DNA of 32,316 bases from CAIVPM01 sp049242885 (GTDB lineage: Bacteria; Bacteroidota; Bacteroidia; Chitinophagales; Chitinophagaceae), in NCBI GenBank assembly GCA_049242885.1, contig JBMLOQ010000061.1:1-32316 (forward strand). The letters run 5' to 3'. A program made the translations under genes and the position numbers. Positions 16,220-25,249 of the stretch are shown here, one piece after another. How positions within the stretch are numbered: the first letter of the stretch is position 1; every line of letters begins with the position of its first letter. Below the pieces are notes generated by a model that saw only the letters and a program-made list of their open reading frames with translations, was not told the origin of the DNA and searched no databases.

Positions 16220-16330
16220 ATGGGTAGAGGAGATAAAAAAACAGCTAAGGGCAAGCGTTTCAAAGGTTCTTTTGGTAAAAGCCGTCCACATAAAGTAGCT
16301 GTAAAAAAAGCAGAAGTAAAAGCTAGTTAA
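16220..16330 (+). CDS. 30S ribosomal protein THX
   Basis: A 36-residue, very basic protein (MGRGDKKTAKGKRFKGSFGK, then SRPHK and a Lys/Ala tail) matching the ribosomal protein THX family of Thermus and Bacteroidota, a small peptide that sits at the top of the 30S head. The MGRGDKKT(x)KGK start and the G-S-x-G-x-x-RP core are the recognisable parts. About a third of the residues are Lys or Arg. It has its own -7 box and is followed 24 bp later by a strong terminator, so it is a complete, independently transcribed gene. Its size makes it easy to miss in automated gene calls. Confidence 0.88.
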   Translation: MGRGDKKTAKGKRFKGSFGKSRPHKVAVKKAEVKAS

Positions 16331-16354
16331 ATAAAAAAGCTAGATCAACTTATT

Positions 16355-16386
16355 AAACTTTCGATTTTATAGTCGAAAGTTTTTTT
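16355..16386 (+). terminator. Intrinsic terminator after the THX gene
   Basis: A 10-bp stem, AAACTTTCGA (16355-16364) and TCGAAAGTTT (16373-16382), with an 8-nt loop and a T-run at 16380-16386. The T-run contains the stop codon of the convergent O-antigen-ligase-like gene, so the units are packed without spacing. Confidence 0.8.
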
Positions 16387-17833
16387 ATGCCTCTGCTTTA
16401 TTTAGATGAATTTTATGGTCAAGCCAAATAAGTAAACCAATACAAAGCCAAAACAAAGCTCCTACTTTATCAGTTTCAATTAAATCACTTAAAAAATTTA
16501 GTACAATAGTCATTATTAGCATCACACCTATTGCTTTTGCCAGCTGCTTATGTTTTAAATTTTTAGCCTCGTTGTAAAGGTATTGTGCTTTTAACAAAGC
16601 AATAATCATCAAACAACAAAACAATAAAAACCCAATAATACCTTGCTCAATTAAGGTTAGCAAAAAATAATTATGTACTGTAGAGTGATCATTATTACTA
16701 CTTACCCAAGTTTTAAAAATTTGAGCAGTATATTGTTTGTAATGATGATAAAATGTGTTTGTTCCAAAACCTACAATTGGGCGTTCAGTAATCATATTAA
16801 AACCAGCCACCCAACGGTACAATCTTTCTGCATTACTTACATCTTTTAAAGCTACAGTAGCTTCTAGATGATCTGTTAAACTACTATGATATATTGTAGT
16901 ATTAAATTGTGGTGCCAGTTTTAAAAAAGTATTTTTATTTAATAAGATAAAAAGACTTAAAACAATCATAACAATAGCACTAATAACAACAGCTTTTACT
17001 TTGTTATATTTTATACTAAGGCTTCCAATAAACCCAATAAGCACAGCTAGCCAAGCACCTCTTGAATAAGCAAAAAACAAACCAATTAAAAAAAGTATAG
17101 TAAATGTATTTTGAACATTAAAAAAATATTTTTGCCCATACTCTTTAGCAAATGGCTTTAAGAAAATTAGCAAAGGAAACAGCAAAACTAAAGTTGCACT
17201 ATAATTTACATGGTTTCTAAAAAAAGGATGCAAAGTATATTTTATACCTTCGAAACTAAAAGCCTGAAATCCATGTCTAATTAAACTTTGAACAACCACA
17301 ACCAACATAGTAAGTACTAAAAACCTTATTATTTTGTTTACATCGTTTATTGACTGAAAAACAAATTGCAAAATCACAATAAAGGGTACTACATACCAAA
17401 CTTTAGCTACAAAAAACTTTAGTGAAAGTAATGGATGACTAGAATAGAATATATTAATCAACAACCATATCAAATGCAATACAACTAAAAAAAACAAATT
17501 ACTTTTTAGCAAATGTTTTGGAAAATTACTTGAATGATACAGCCACTTACAAACACCTAAAAAGCTAAGTAAAATTAGTATTGGCTCTGTTGGAAAATCT
17601 AAGCTTAAATTCTCGGTTACTTGCCATTCAGTTGACAATGGAAGACAAAAGATTAATAGTAGAAAAACATCTCTAGTTTTTGTAATTGCTATTGAAAATA
17701 ATTTTTCAACTAATAAAAACACAAAAGGAATAAGCAAGTATAGTGGATTATAAAAAACTACTGAGATAATTAAAGAAAATAAGAACAAGAAACTATATAC
17801 AAATACTGCTTTATAGTTATGTATTGTCCACAT
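16385..17833 (-). CDS. O-antigen ligase / Wzy-type polymerase family membrane protein
   Basis: A 482-residue inner-membrane protein with about eleven hydrophobic segments, of the WaaL/Wzy (O-antigen ligase) superfamily, whose members polymerise or ligate undecaprenyl-linked glycans at the periplasmic face. The long late periplasmic loop has the family pattern RLYRWVAGFNMITERPIVGFG, then DHSTVHNYFLLTLIEQGIIGF, with the His around residue 385 where WaaL has a functional histidine. The ATG at 17831-17833 starts 4 bp after the stop of the Wzz-like gene; the longer reading to 17860 would need a TTG start. Ligase and polymerase cannot be separated by sequence alone. It is the last gene of the minus-strand array. 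Confidence 0.85.
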   Translation of the reverse strand: MWTIHNYKAVFVYSFLFLFSLIISVVFYNPLYLLIPFVFLLVEKLFSIAITKTRDVFLLLIFCLPLSTEWQVTENLSLDFPTEPILILLSFLGVCKWLYHSSNFPKHLLKSNLFFLVVLHLIWLLINIFYSSHPLLSLKFFVAKVWYVVPFIVILQFVFQSINDVNKIIRFLVLTMLVVVVQSLIRHGFQAFSFEGIKYTLHPFFRNHVNYSATLVLLFPLLIFLKPFAKEYGQKYFFNVQNTFTILFLIGLFFAYSRGAWLAVLIGFIGSLSIKYNKVKAVVISAIVMIVLSLFILLNKNTFLKLAPQFNTTIYHSSLTDHLEATVALKDVSNAERLYRWVAGFNMITERPIVGFGTNTFYHHYKQYTAQIFKTWVSSNNDHSTVHNYFLLTLIEQGIIGFLLFCCLMIIALLKAQYLYNEAKNLKHKQLAKAIGVMLIMTIVLNFLSDLIETDKVGALFWLCIGLLIWLDHKIHLNKAEA

Positions 17834-17837
17834 TACT

Positions 17838-18701
17838 TTATGGCTTTTTAAAAAATACAATTACTAGTAAAATACTAAAAGCTAAGCCTGCAATTATAGT
17901 TGATGTTAATACAATAAACCAATTAGGTTTATCTGATACAGGTGCAATAGTTGCTGCCTGTAATACGTACAAAGCATTTGGTGTGGTTTGAATTCCTAAG
18001 CTTATATTATTTTTAGATTCGAGTAAGTTTAAAAATTGCTCTTCAATTTTTTTAATATTACTTAAATATTTAAGTGCATTACTACTTGTAATTTCACTAG
18101 AGCTTAACTTTTTTTCAATGGAATCTTTTTGAGCTTCCAAAGCGTTTATTCTTTTATCCAAAATTTTCACTTCCTCTTCACCTTGCAATTTCCATTGTTG
18201 CTTTATAAACGAGTTTGTATAATCTACAGCTTCATTACAAATATCAGCTGCTAGTTTGGCATCTTTCATCCATAGTGTAATAATTACTTGGTTATTCTCG
18301 TTCTTTTTTACTTGCAAATCATCTTTCAATAACTCACTTGCCTTATGCTTATTTTCTGAAACTTTTTTCTCGTTTACTTTATAGTAAGTTATTAAGTTAA
18401 ATTTAGTAGTTAAGTAATCATACAAATGAGGAAGTTTTAAAAAACCAAGAAGAATATCTTGGTCTCCATCGCTTCCAAAAAAGGGGTATAAATGTTGAAT
18501 ACTATTATTAGGTGAAAGTCTGTTTTTGTCGGCCAAATTGGGATTTGCTGGCACAGCTATAACTTCTGCTTTATATTGTTTAGGAAGAAAAACTAAACAG
18601 CAAATAGCAACAAGTAAACTTGCTAAAACAAAACTTACAATAAATGGTTTGTGTTTCGTTACTGCCTTAAAAACATCCAATACATTAAATTGATTTTCCA
18701 T
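17838..18701 (-). CDS. Wzz-like polysaccharide chain-length/co-polymerase protein
   Basis: A 287-residue protein with the topology of polysaccharide co-polymerases: a short cytoplasmic start, one membrane helix (about 20-40), a large periplasmic region with helical, coiled-coil-prone sequence (about 165-215), and a second helix near the C-terminus (about 262-284) preceded by a Pro-rich APVSDKPNW, a typical Wzz motif. No Walker motifs, so it is not a BY-kinase fusion. It should control glycan chain length together with the Wzy/WaaL-like protein encoded 4 bp downstream. It starts about 30 bp after nuoN ends on the same strand, with no terminator that I can see between them. Confidence 0.78.
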   Translation of the reverse strand: MENQFNVLDVFKAVTKHKPFIVSFVLASLLVAICCLVFLPKQYKAEVIAVPANPNLADKNRLSPNNSIQHLYPFFGSDGDQDILLGFLKLPHLYDYLTTKFNLITYYKVNEKKVSENKHKASELLKDDLQVKKNENNQVIITLWMKDAKLAADICNEAVDYTNSFIKQQWKLQGEEEVKILDKRINALEAQKDSIEKKLSSSEITSSNALKYLSNIKKIEEQFLNLLESKNNISLGIQTTPNALYVLQAATIAPVSDKPNWFIVLTSTIIAGLAFSILLVIVFFKKP

Positions 18702-18731
18702 TAAAGCAGTTTTTTAAAGAGATTAAATTTG

Positions 18732-20123
18732 CTAAAAATACAACCATTGAGTTACCAAGCTTGGGTAAACACCCAACAAAAGCAATAAGGCAGTAATTGT
18801 AACTAATCCAATTTTTAAAGCACCATCAACTTGTTCTATTTGTGCCTCACCACTTTTAAAATACATTGCTTGTATTACTCTAAAATAATAATATACACTT
18901 ACTGCTGCAAATAAAACAGCAACAATTACCAAAGCAAAGCTTGCACCAGATTTTATTGCTGCGGCCAACATAAAATACTTTGCAAAAAAACCTGCAGTTA
19001 ATGGAATTCCAGCTAAACTTAGCAAGCAAATTGTAGTAGCTAACGCCACCAAAGGTTGTTGTTTTGCCAAACCATTAAATCCATCGAAAGTATAATCTTT
19101 CATTTTTACTAGTACTGCAAAAATACCTATTGTGGCTAGGCTATATGCAATAGCATACAATACAATCCCTTCTCTTGCTAAATCATTTGTACTATATAAA
19201 GCAAATAACATAAATCCAGCTTGTGCAATTGAACTGTATGCCAACATACGTTTTACGCTTTGCTGAAAAACAGCTGTTATATTCCCTACAAGTAACGTTG
19301 CAACAATTACCAATGGCACGATTATTTTAAAAGATGGCCCCAATTGTTCTTGTCTGAATGCAAATAATTTAATGAAAGCTACAAAACCAGCAGCTTTTAC
19401 TATAGTTGCCATAAAAGAAGTAAATACTGCTGGAGCACCATCATAAACATCTGGTGTCCAAAAATGAAAAGGGGCAGCACTTACTTTAAATGCCATTGCC
19501 ATAAATAAAAACAACAATCCAATTGGCAATAATATACCAGCACTAGGCATTTGACCAGTTGTAGCCACCATACTAACCTGTGGGTCAACTGCAAAGGAGC
19601 CACTAATACCATATACTAATGCAATGCCCATAAGCATAATTCCTGTTGAAAATGCTCCCATTAAAAAATACTTTAGCGATGCTTCATTACTTTTTAAATT
19701 CCTTTTATCGGCTCCTGTTAAAATAAACAATGGGATTGTCATAATTTCAACACCTAAGAATAGCATTAATAAATTATCGTATGAGCTTAAAATAAAAGTT
19801 CCACACAATACAAAAAATATTAAAGCGAAATACTCGGCAACATTTATTCCAACTTGCTCTATTGCTTTTCCACTTAGCAAAACATATATTAAAGTTGAAA
19901 AAATTAATATTGAATTGATTAAGTAACTAAAATTTGAGAAAGACAAAAAGTTAGTAGTATCAATTTTTAAAGAAAACCATCCACAACTATTAGCACAATT
20001 AGCCAATAACAAAAATATAAGTCCAATAATAGCTGTATATCTGATGTTTCCAGACTTTTTAGTTGCTATTCCAGCAAACATCATAACCACACCCAAAATT
20101 GCAGATAATAAAATAACGTTCAT
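18732..20123 (-). CDS. nuoN: NADH-quinone oxidoreductase subunit N
   Basis: Antiporter-like membrane subunit of complex I. A 463-residue, roughly 14-helix protein with family marks: helix with GVEIMTIPLFILTGADK (the conserved Glu), LKYFLMGAFSTGIMLMG, AFKVSAAPFHFWTPDVYDGAP (conserved Lys), and LAYSSIAQAGFMLFAL. SLAGIPLTAGFFAKYFML marks the broken helix near the C-terminal part. It follows nuoM after a 39-bp spacer and precedes the Wzz-like gene. Confidence 0.95.
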   Translation of the reverse strand: MNVILLSAILGVVMMFAGIATKKSGNIRYTAIIGLIFLLLANCANSCGWFSLKIDTTNFLSFSNFSYLINSILIFSTLIYVLLSGKAIEQVGINVAEYFALIFFVLCGTFILSSYDNLLMLFLGVEIMTIPLFILTGADKRNLKSNEASLKYFLMGAFSTGIMLMGIALVYGISGSFAVDPQVSMVATTGQMPSAGILLPIGLLFLFMAMAFKVSAAPFHFWTPDVYDGAPAVFTSFMATIVKAAGFVAFIKLFAFRQEQLGPSFKIIVPLVIVATLLVGNITAVFQQSVKRMLAYSSIAQAGFMLFALYSTNDLAREGIVLYAIAYSLATIGIFAVLVKMKDYTFDGFNGLAKQQPLVALATTICLLSLAGIPLTAGFFAKYFMLAAAIKSGASFALVIVAVLFAAVSVYYYFRVIQAMYFKSGEAQIEQVDGALKIGLVTITALLLLLGVYPSLVTQWLYF

Positions 20124-20162
20124 AATTTTTAAAATATTTTAAAGCTTACTGCTAGTGTTTTT

Positions 20163-21569
20163 TTAACTATTAATCAACTGTAACATTGGTGAAGGATAGA
20201 ACCCAAAAAATATTACTAAAGCAACAATAATTATTAAAGCAAGTTTTTGAGCAACTGTAATTTCTACAGCATTTTCAGTTGTTGCATTTGAATTTCCAAA
20301 CATTACCTTTTGTACCATACCTAAGGTATAAACAGCACTTAAAATGATACTTATACCAGCAAAAGCTGCTATGATTTTATTGTAATTAAACAACCCTGAG
20401 AACATTAAAAATTCTCCAACAAAAGCATTGGTTAATGGTAATGCAACATTTGCAAATGCCAAAATCACAAACAATATAGCAAGTGTTGGTGCTTTTTGAG
20501 CTATTCCACCAAGTTCGCTTAATTTACGAGTGCCGAATTGTTTTTCTATTAATTCTGCAACAATCCATAAACCAATTACATTGATACCATGACTAAACAT
20601 TTGTATGTAAACCCCTTGTGTAGCATATTGATTATTTGCAAATAATGCAGCACACATTAATCCTATATGTGCAATAGACGAATAGGCTATTAATCTTTTT
20701 ACATCATCTTGCTTAATGGCTATTAAACTTGCATATAACATGCCTACAACGCTTAAAATCATTACAACATTTGCAAATTTTACACTTGCTAGTGGTAACA
20801 TAGGTATTAACCATTTTACTACTGCAAATACACCCATTTTTACCATTACTCCACTAAGTACCATAGTAACTGGTGTTGGTGATTGCTCATAAGCATCTGG
20901 CTGCCAAGTATGCAATGGAAAAATGGGCATTTTAATTGCAAATGCTATGAACATAACCCAAAATAATACGTTTTGCTGTGATGCAGAAAATTGCACTGCT
21001 TTAAAACTTTCCCAACTAAAACTATGGCTTCCAGCTGTATGTAGATAGATATAAATGATACCCAAAAGCATAATTAGCGAGCCCACAAATGTGTAAATAA
21101 AGAATTTAAATGTTACTGCAATTCTTTTTTCGCCACCCCAAATGCTACATAAAAAATAGGCAGGAATTAATGCCAACTCCCAAAAAAAGTAAAACAACAA
21201 AGCATCGTTTGCCAAAAAAACGCCCATAATGCCAGCTTGCATAAGTTGCATTAAACCAAAAAACTGATGCGTATTTTTATAAGATGTATTGTATGTTGAA
21301 ATAATAATTATTGGCAATGAAATAGCGTTTAATAAACAAAGCATTTTGCTTACTCCATTTAACTGCAAACTAAATTGACTGCCTAAACTTCCAATCCAAT
21401 CCATTGAAAAATTTGTAGCAGTTTGTTTGCTACACAATGTGCAAATGGCTACAATTAAAGTAGCTAATGCTGTAAATAAAGACCATAGCCTTGACTGACT
21501 TTCTTTGTGAATTAGAAAAGAAATTAATCCAGCAACTACAGGAATAAATATGAGTAAAAGCGATAGCAT
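20163..21569 (-). CDS. nuoM: NADH-quinone oxidoreductase subunit M
   Basis: Second antiporter-like proton-pumping subunit of complex I, 468 residues. Conserved polar residues are in place: Glu in FYFFWELALIPAYFLCSIWGG, Lys in FAIKMPIFPLHTWQPDAYEQSP, and the Lys/His segment DDVKRLIAYSSIAHIGLMCAA. LPLTNAFVGEFLMFSGLF marks the later half. Somewhat shorter than E. coli NuoM (509), as usual for this phylum. It sits 43 bp after nuoL. Confidence 0.95.
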   Translation of the reverse strand: MLSLLLIFIPVVAGLISFLIHKESQSRLWSLFTALATLIVAICTLCSKQTATNFSMDWIGSLGSQFSLQLNGVSKMLCLLNAISLPIIIISTYNTSYKNTHQFFGLMQLMQAGIMGVFLANDALLFYFFWELALIPAYFLCSIWGGEKRIAVTFKFFIYTFVGSLIMLLGIIYIYLHTAGSHSFSWESFKAVQFSASQQNVLFWVMFIAFAIKMPIFPLHTWQPDAYEQSPTPVTMVLSGVMVKMGVFAVVKWLIPMLPLASVKFANVVMILSVVGMLYASLIAIKQDDVKRLIAYSSIAHIGLMCAALFANNQYATQGVYIQMFSHGINVIGLWIVAELIEKQFGTRKLSELGGIAQKAPTLAILFVILAFANVALPLTNAFVGEFLMFSGLFNYNKIIAAFAGISIILSAVYTLGMVQKVMFGNSNATTENAVEITVAQKLALIIIVALVIFFGFYPSPMLQLINS

Positions 21570-21612
21570 AATAAATTGTTCTTCTTAGTTTATAATTTAT
21601 ACAAACTTTTGT

Positions 21613-23532
21613 TTAAAATAATTTTGATAAAATTTTGGTTATAGTAGCATCATTAATCCATATAAAAATCATAACTATAAAAGCAAAAATCATCAGCAAA
21701 ATATAACTTCCAACTTGTCCACTTTGTAATTGTCTTACTTGTCTTGAACTATATTGTACAAACTTTCCTATGCCATTTACGGCTCCATCAATACCTAATT
21801 TTTCGATTACATTCTTACAAAAAGTAGCAAAACTTAATAATGGATTTACAATTAGTTTATCATACAATTCATCTATATACCATTTATTTTCTAATACTTT
21901 TCCTAATCCCTCTGCATCTTGAGTGTCTGGTGTTTTGCTAAATTTATTTACAGCAAATAAAATTGCAATAGCAGCTATAGCAACTGAAATTCCCATTAAA
22001 ATCCATTCTGTTTTATGTGTAAGTATATGTGCTTTTTCAGAAGTGATAGAAGATGATAAAAAAGATTTTAGATGATGACTTCCGTGTAACACTTCTGGGA
22101 CTCCTACAAAACCTCCTACAACACTTAAAATAGCTAATACAATTAAAGGGTAAGTCATTGCTTTTGGACTTTCATGTAAGTGATGTTCTTGATCGTGTGT
22201 GCCTCTAAAGCTTCCTAAGAAGGTGGTAGCATATAATCTAAACATGTAAAAAGCTGTCATTGCAGCACCTACAACTCCTAAAACCCAATAAATAGGGCTA
22301 TGAGCATAGGCAGCTGCCAAAATTTCGTCTTTACTAAAAAATCCACTGAATGGAGGAATACCGCTTATGGCAATACAACCTAATAAAAAAGTTAAATGCG
22401 TAATTGGTAATTTTTTCTTTAGCCCACCCATTTTTCTAATGTCTTGTTCATGATGCATAGCATGAATTACAGAACCTGCACCAAGGAATAACAAGGCTTT
22501 AAAAAAGGCATGCGTCATTACATGAAAAACTGCACCAGTATATGCACCAACGCCTAAACCCAAAAACATATAACCTAATTGACTAACAGTAGAGTAAGCC
22601 AATACTTTTTTTATATCGTTTTGTTTTATTGCTATGGTTGCACTAAACAATGCTGTGGCCAAACCTGTAATGGCAATTAAATGCTGTGCCACCTCACTTA
22701 AACTAAACAAAACATTACAACGAGCTACCATGTAAATACCAGCAGTTACCATTGTAGCTGCATGTATTAAAGCACTAACTGGTGTAGGGCCAGCCATTGC
22801 ATCTGGCAACCAAGTGTATAATGGTAATTGAGCAGATTTACCCATTGCACCAATAAATAATAAAATACAGATAGTTGTAATATCAGTAGTATTAAAAGCA
22901 ACTGCTTTTGTTTGTACTAAACTAAAAACAGTATCATAATCTACGCCACCAAATTTTTGTATCATGTAAAATACAGCAAGTAAAAAGCCTAAATCGCCAA
23001 TACGATTCATTACAAATGCTTTTTTAGCTGCATAGTTGTAATTATTGTTTTTAAACCAATAGCCAATTAACAAATAGCTACACAAACCAACTCCTTCCCA
23101 ACCAATAAACATGATTACAAAATTTGCACCTAAAACTAGTAATAGCATTGAGAATACAAACAAGTTTAAGTAGGCAAAAAAACGAGCAAAATGGTCGTTA
23201 GTTTCTTCGTGCATATAGCTGCTACTATATACATGAATTAAAAAACCAATACCAGTTATAACTAATAAGAAAAGGGAAGAAAGTGCATCTACTTTAAAAG
23301 CAAAATCTATTTGCAAACTACCCACTTTTATAAAAGTAAATAAAGGTTGAATATCTATTGCCCCATTAGCTTTTACCTGAAAAAACAGATACAAGCTAAT
23401 ACAAAATGAAGCCAATATAACTCCACTTCCAACTATAGTAGTTAGCGTTTTTGATAATGATTTTCGCCCTAAGCCATTGATTAAAAAACCAATGAAGGGA
23501 AACAACGGAATTAAGTAAACAAGTTTATTCAT
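21613..23532 (-). CDS. nuoL: NADH-quinone oxidoreductase subunit L
   Basis: Distal antiporter-like subunit of complex I with the long lateral helix that runs along the membrane arm. From the ATG at 23530-23532 (MNKLVYLIPLFPFIGFL) it is 639 residues. Motifs: FIGWEGVGLCSYLLIGYW with the conserved Glu, QLPLYTWLPDAMAGPTPVS, LIHAATMVTAGIYMVAR, KKVLAYSTVSQLGYMFLG and HAFFKALLFLGAGSVIHAMH, ISGIPPFSGFFSKDEIL. A longer reading to 23559 would place nine residues inside the intergenic inverted repeat, so I reject it. C-terminal lateral-helix region from about 540 is present. Confidence 0.96.
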   Translation of the reverse strand: MNKLVYLIPLFPFIGFLINGLGRKSLSKTLTTIVGSGVILASFCISLYLFFQVKANGAIDIQPLFTFIKVGSLQIDFAFKVDALSSLFLLVITGIGFLIHVYSSSYMHEETNDHFARFFAYLNLFVFSMLLLVLGANFVIMFIGWEGVGLCSYLLIGYWFKNNNYNYAAKKAFVMNRIGDLGFLLAVFYMIQKFGGVDYDTVFSLVQTKAVAFNTTDITTICILLFIGAMGKSAQLPLYTWLPDAMAGPTPVSALIHAATMVTAGIYMVARCNVLFSLSEVAQHLIAITGLATALFSATIAIKQNDIKKVLAYSTVSQLGYMFLGLGVGAYTGAVFHVMTHAFFKALLFLGAGSVIHAMHHEQDIRKMGGLKKKLPITHLTFLLGCIAISGIPPFSGFFSKDEILAAAYAHSPIYWVLGVVGAAMTAFYMFRLYATTFLGSFRGTHDQEHHLHESPKAMTYPLIVLAILSVVGGFVGVPEVLHGSHHLKSFLSSSITSEKAHILTHKTEWILMGISVAIAAIAILFAVNKFSKTPDTQDAEGLGKVLENKWYIDELYDKLIVNPLLSFATFCKNVIEKLGIDGAVNGIGKFVQYSSRQVRQLQSGQVGSYILLMIFAFIVMIFIWINDATITKILSKLF

Positions 23533-23541
23533 ACATTCATT

Positions 23542-23617
23542 TTTCACACAAAGCATCAAAGAATTCTAATCTAAAATGGCTTTGTGAACTTTGCAGCTTT
23601 AGTTTCTTTGTATGAAA
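23542..23617. repeat. 76-bp inverted-repeat element between nuoK and nuoL (copy C)
   Basis: Left end TTTCACACAAAG (23542-23553), right end CTTTGTATGAAA (23606-23617): inverted ends matching at 11 of 12 positions. The left end continues with CATCAAAGAAT, matching copy B (28147-28223) at 21 of the first 23 bases. The element fills almost the whole nuoK-nuoL spacer: its right end stands directly against the nuoK stop codon, and its left end is 10 bp from the nuoL ATG. No target-site duplication is visible. Confidence 0.7.
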
Positions 23618-23953
23618 CTAATTTTTTAATCTATTCAAAAAGTTTATATCTACACTATGTACATTTCTGTACAGCATTACAATAATTGCTAAGCCTACAC
23701 TAACTTCTGCTGCAGCAACAACCATGATAAAAAAAACAAAAATTTGTGCTTCTGCACCAGCTGTAGAAGCAGCATTCGTTGCAATAGCTTTTGCATGGTG
23801 CATTTTACTAAAAGCAACAAGCAACAGATTTACCGCATTAAGCATTAGCTCAATGCACATAAACACAATAATGGCGTTTCTACGCACTAATACTCCAATA
23901 ATACCAACACTAAACAACGCAAACGACAGGAATATATAATACTGAATTGGCAT
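23618..23953 (-). CDS. nuoK: NADH-quinone oxidoreductase subunit K
   Basis: Small three-helix membrane subunit of complex I, 111 residues. The two intramembrane glutamates needed for proton transfer are present: Glu35 in FMCIELMLNAVN and Glu83 in VVAAAEVSVGLAI. The loop between helices two and three is about ten residues longer than in E. coli (ATNAASTAGAEAQ), a common variation. The stop codon TAG runs straight into the repeat element that separates it from nuoL. Confidence 0.96.
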   Translation of the reverse strand: MPIQYYIFLSFALFSVGIIGVLVRRNAIIVFMCIELMLNAVNLLLVAFSKMHHAKAIATNAASTAGAEAQIFVFFIMVVAAAEVSVGLAIIVMLYRNVHSVDINFLNRLKN

Positions 23954-24096
23954 AATTTATTTTAATATTTTTATTTTTTTAATACTATTGTTTTTAAGTT
24001 AAAAGGCTGTTAGTCTTGTTTTTCGATTATCCACTTTTTAAATAAATCATCTAAAAAATGTACTTTTATTTAACTTTTAAACCCTAATTAAAATTA

Positions 24097-24603
24097 TTAC
24101 AACTTTTTTCCAATTACTACAGCACCAACCATAGCACTTAGAAACAACACACTACTAATTTCAAAAGGCAAAACATATTCGCTATACAAAACTTTGCCCA
24201 AAGTTTTTACTAATCCAATATTTCCAGAGTTTAATAATGCAGTTTGACCATCAATTTCTTTTGCTTGAGGAAGTAAAATAAAAATCATTACAATAAACAA
24301 GCAACCACCTCCTGTAACACCTGCAATTTTTACCCAAATATTTTTCTGAGGCTCTGTTTCTTTTCCAAGATTCATCAACATAATTACAAATAAAAACAAC
24401 ACCATTATTGCACCAGCGTACACTACAATGTTTACTATGGCCAAAAATTGAGCATTAAGCATAATATAATGCCCACTTATAGCAAAGAAAACAACAATAA
24501 GCCACAATACGCTGTGTACAGGGTTTTTACTAAGTAATACCATTATAGCTGCACCTATAGTAATGGCACTTAGCAAGTAAAATATGATAGTAGTTAAATC
24601 CAT
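24097..24603 (-). CDS. nuoJ: NADH-quinone oxidoreductase subunit J
   Basis: Five-helix membrane subunit of complex I, 168 residues. Starts with IIFYLLSAITIGAAIMVLLSKNPVHSVLWLI, a standard NuoJ N-terminus, and includes VVYAGAIMVLFLFVIMLMNLG, the helix with the pi-bulge/conserved Tyr. C-terminal EISSVLFLSAMVGAVVIGKK is also typical. The 143-bp spacer to nuoK (23954-24096) is longer than the others and AT-rich; I see no feature in it. Confidence 0.95.
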   Translation of the reverse strand: MDLTTIIFYLLSAITIGAAIMVLLSKNPVHSVLWLIVVFFAISGHYIMLNAQFLAIVNIVVYAGAIMVLFLFVIMLMNLGKETEPQKNIWVKIAGVTGGGCLFIVMIFILLPQAKEIDGQTALLNSGNIGLVKTLGKVLYSEYVLPFEISSVLFLSAMVGAVVIGKKL

Positions 24604-24634
24604 TTTAAGTTTAAATTTTCAAATGTTTAGTTCA

Positions 24635-25165
24635 CTAATTACCTTTAGCTTTTGCAAATTCCTCTGGCTGTGTTTTTGGATTTGGAATAAGTAAATTATC
24701 CTTTCCATAAATAAAACCTGTACGAGTGTAGTTACTTGGTGCAAATGTTTCACTTAAATAAATTGCATCTTTTGGACAAGCCTCTTCGCACAAACCACAG
24801 AAAATACAACGCAGCATATTTATTTCGTATTTAGCTGCATATTTTTCTTCACGGTATAAATGCTCTTCGCCAGGTAGTCTTTCAGCTGCTTCCATTGTTA
24901 TAGCTTCTGCAGGACAAGCAACTGCACACAAACCACATGCAGTGCAATTTTCACGCCCCTCTTCGTCTCTGTTTAAAACATGTAATCCACGAAAAACACT
25001 ACTAAATTCACGTTTTTTTTCGGGATAACTTATTGTTGGTTTTTTCTTAAAAATATGACTAAACGTAATTATCATACCTTTAAAAATATTCCATAAATAA
25101 ATACGCTCAAGCCAAGTCATTGGGCTTCTATCTACTGCTTTTGCTCTCTGTGTTAGTGCTTGCAT
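24635..25165 (-). CDS. nuoI: NADH-quinone oxidoreductase subunit I
   Basis: Ferredoxin-like subunit carrying two [4Fe-4S] clusters (N6a, N6b) on the electron path to quinone. Cys74, 77, 80, 84 (CTACGLCAVACP) and Cys120, 123, 126, 130 (CIFCGLCEEACP) are all present. A membrane-associated N-terminal amphipathic region (LERIYLWNIFKGMIITF) precedes them. 176 residues, normal. It lies 31 bp before nuoJ and 115 bp after nuoH; that upstream spacer contains a TATATTTG box and an 18-bp palindrome. Confidence 0.96.
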   Translation of the reverse strand: MQALTQRAKAVDRSPMTWLERIYLWNIFKGMIITFSHIFKKKPTISYPEKKREFSSVFRGLHVLNRDEEGRENCTACGLCAVACPAEAITMEAAERLPGEEHLYREEKYAAKYEINMLRCIFCGLCEEACPKDAIYLSETFAPSNYTRTGFIYGKDNLLIPNPKTQPEEFAKAKGN

Positions 25166-25179
25166 ATTTTAATTGTTTG

Positions 25180-25187
25180 CAAATATA
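25180..25187 (-). promoter_or_regulatory. Candidate internal -7 box upstream of nuoI
   Basis: On the minus strand TATATTTG (TAnnTTTG) ends 14 bp before the nuoI ATG. There is no TTG at the expected -33 distance, so an internal promoter for the membrane-arm genes is only a possibility. Confidence 0.3.
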
Positions 25188-25249
25188 TTTTTATACAATT
25201 CTTAATCCATTATTATTTTAATTTCACAACTTACCATTTAATAATTCTA

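Noticed and set aside
23533..23559. Longer NuoL starting at 23559
   Set aside because: The extra nine residues would be encoded by the end of the inverted-repeat element; MNKLVYLIPL from 23532 matches the family.
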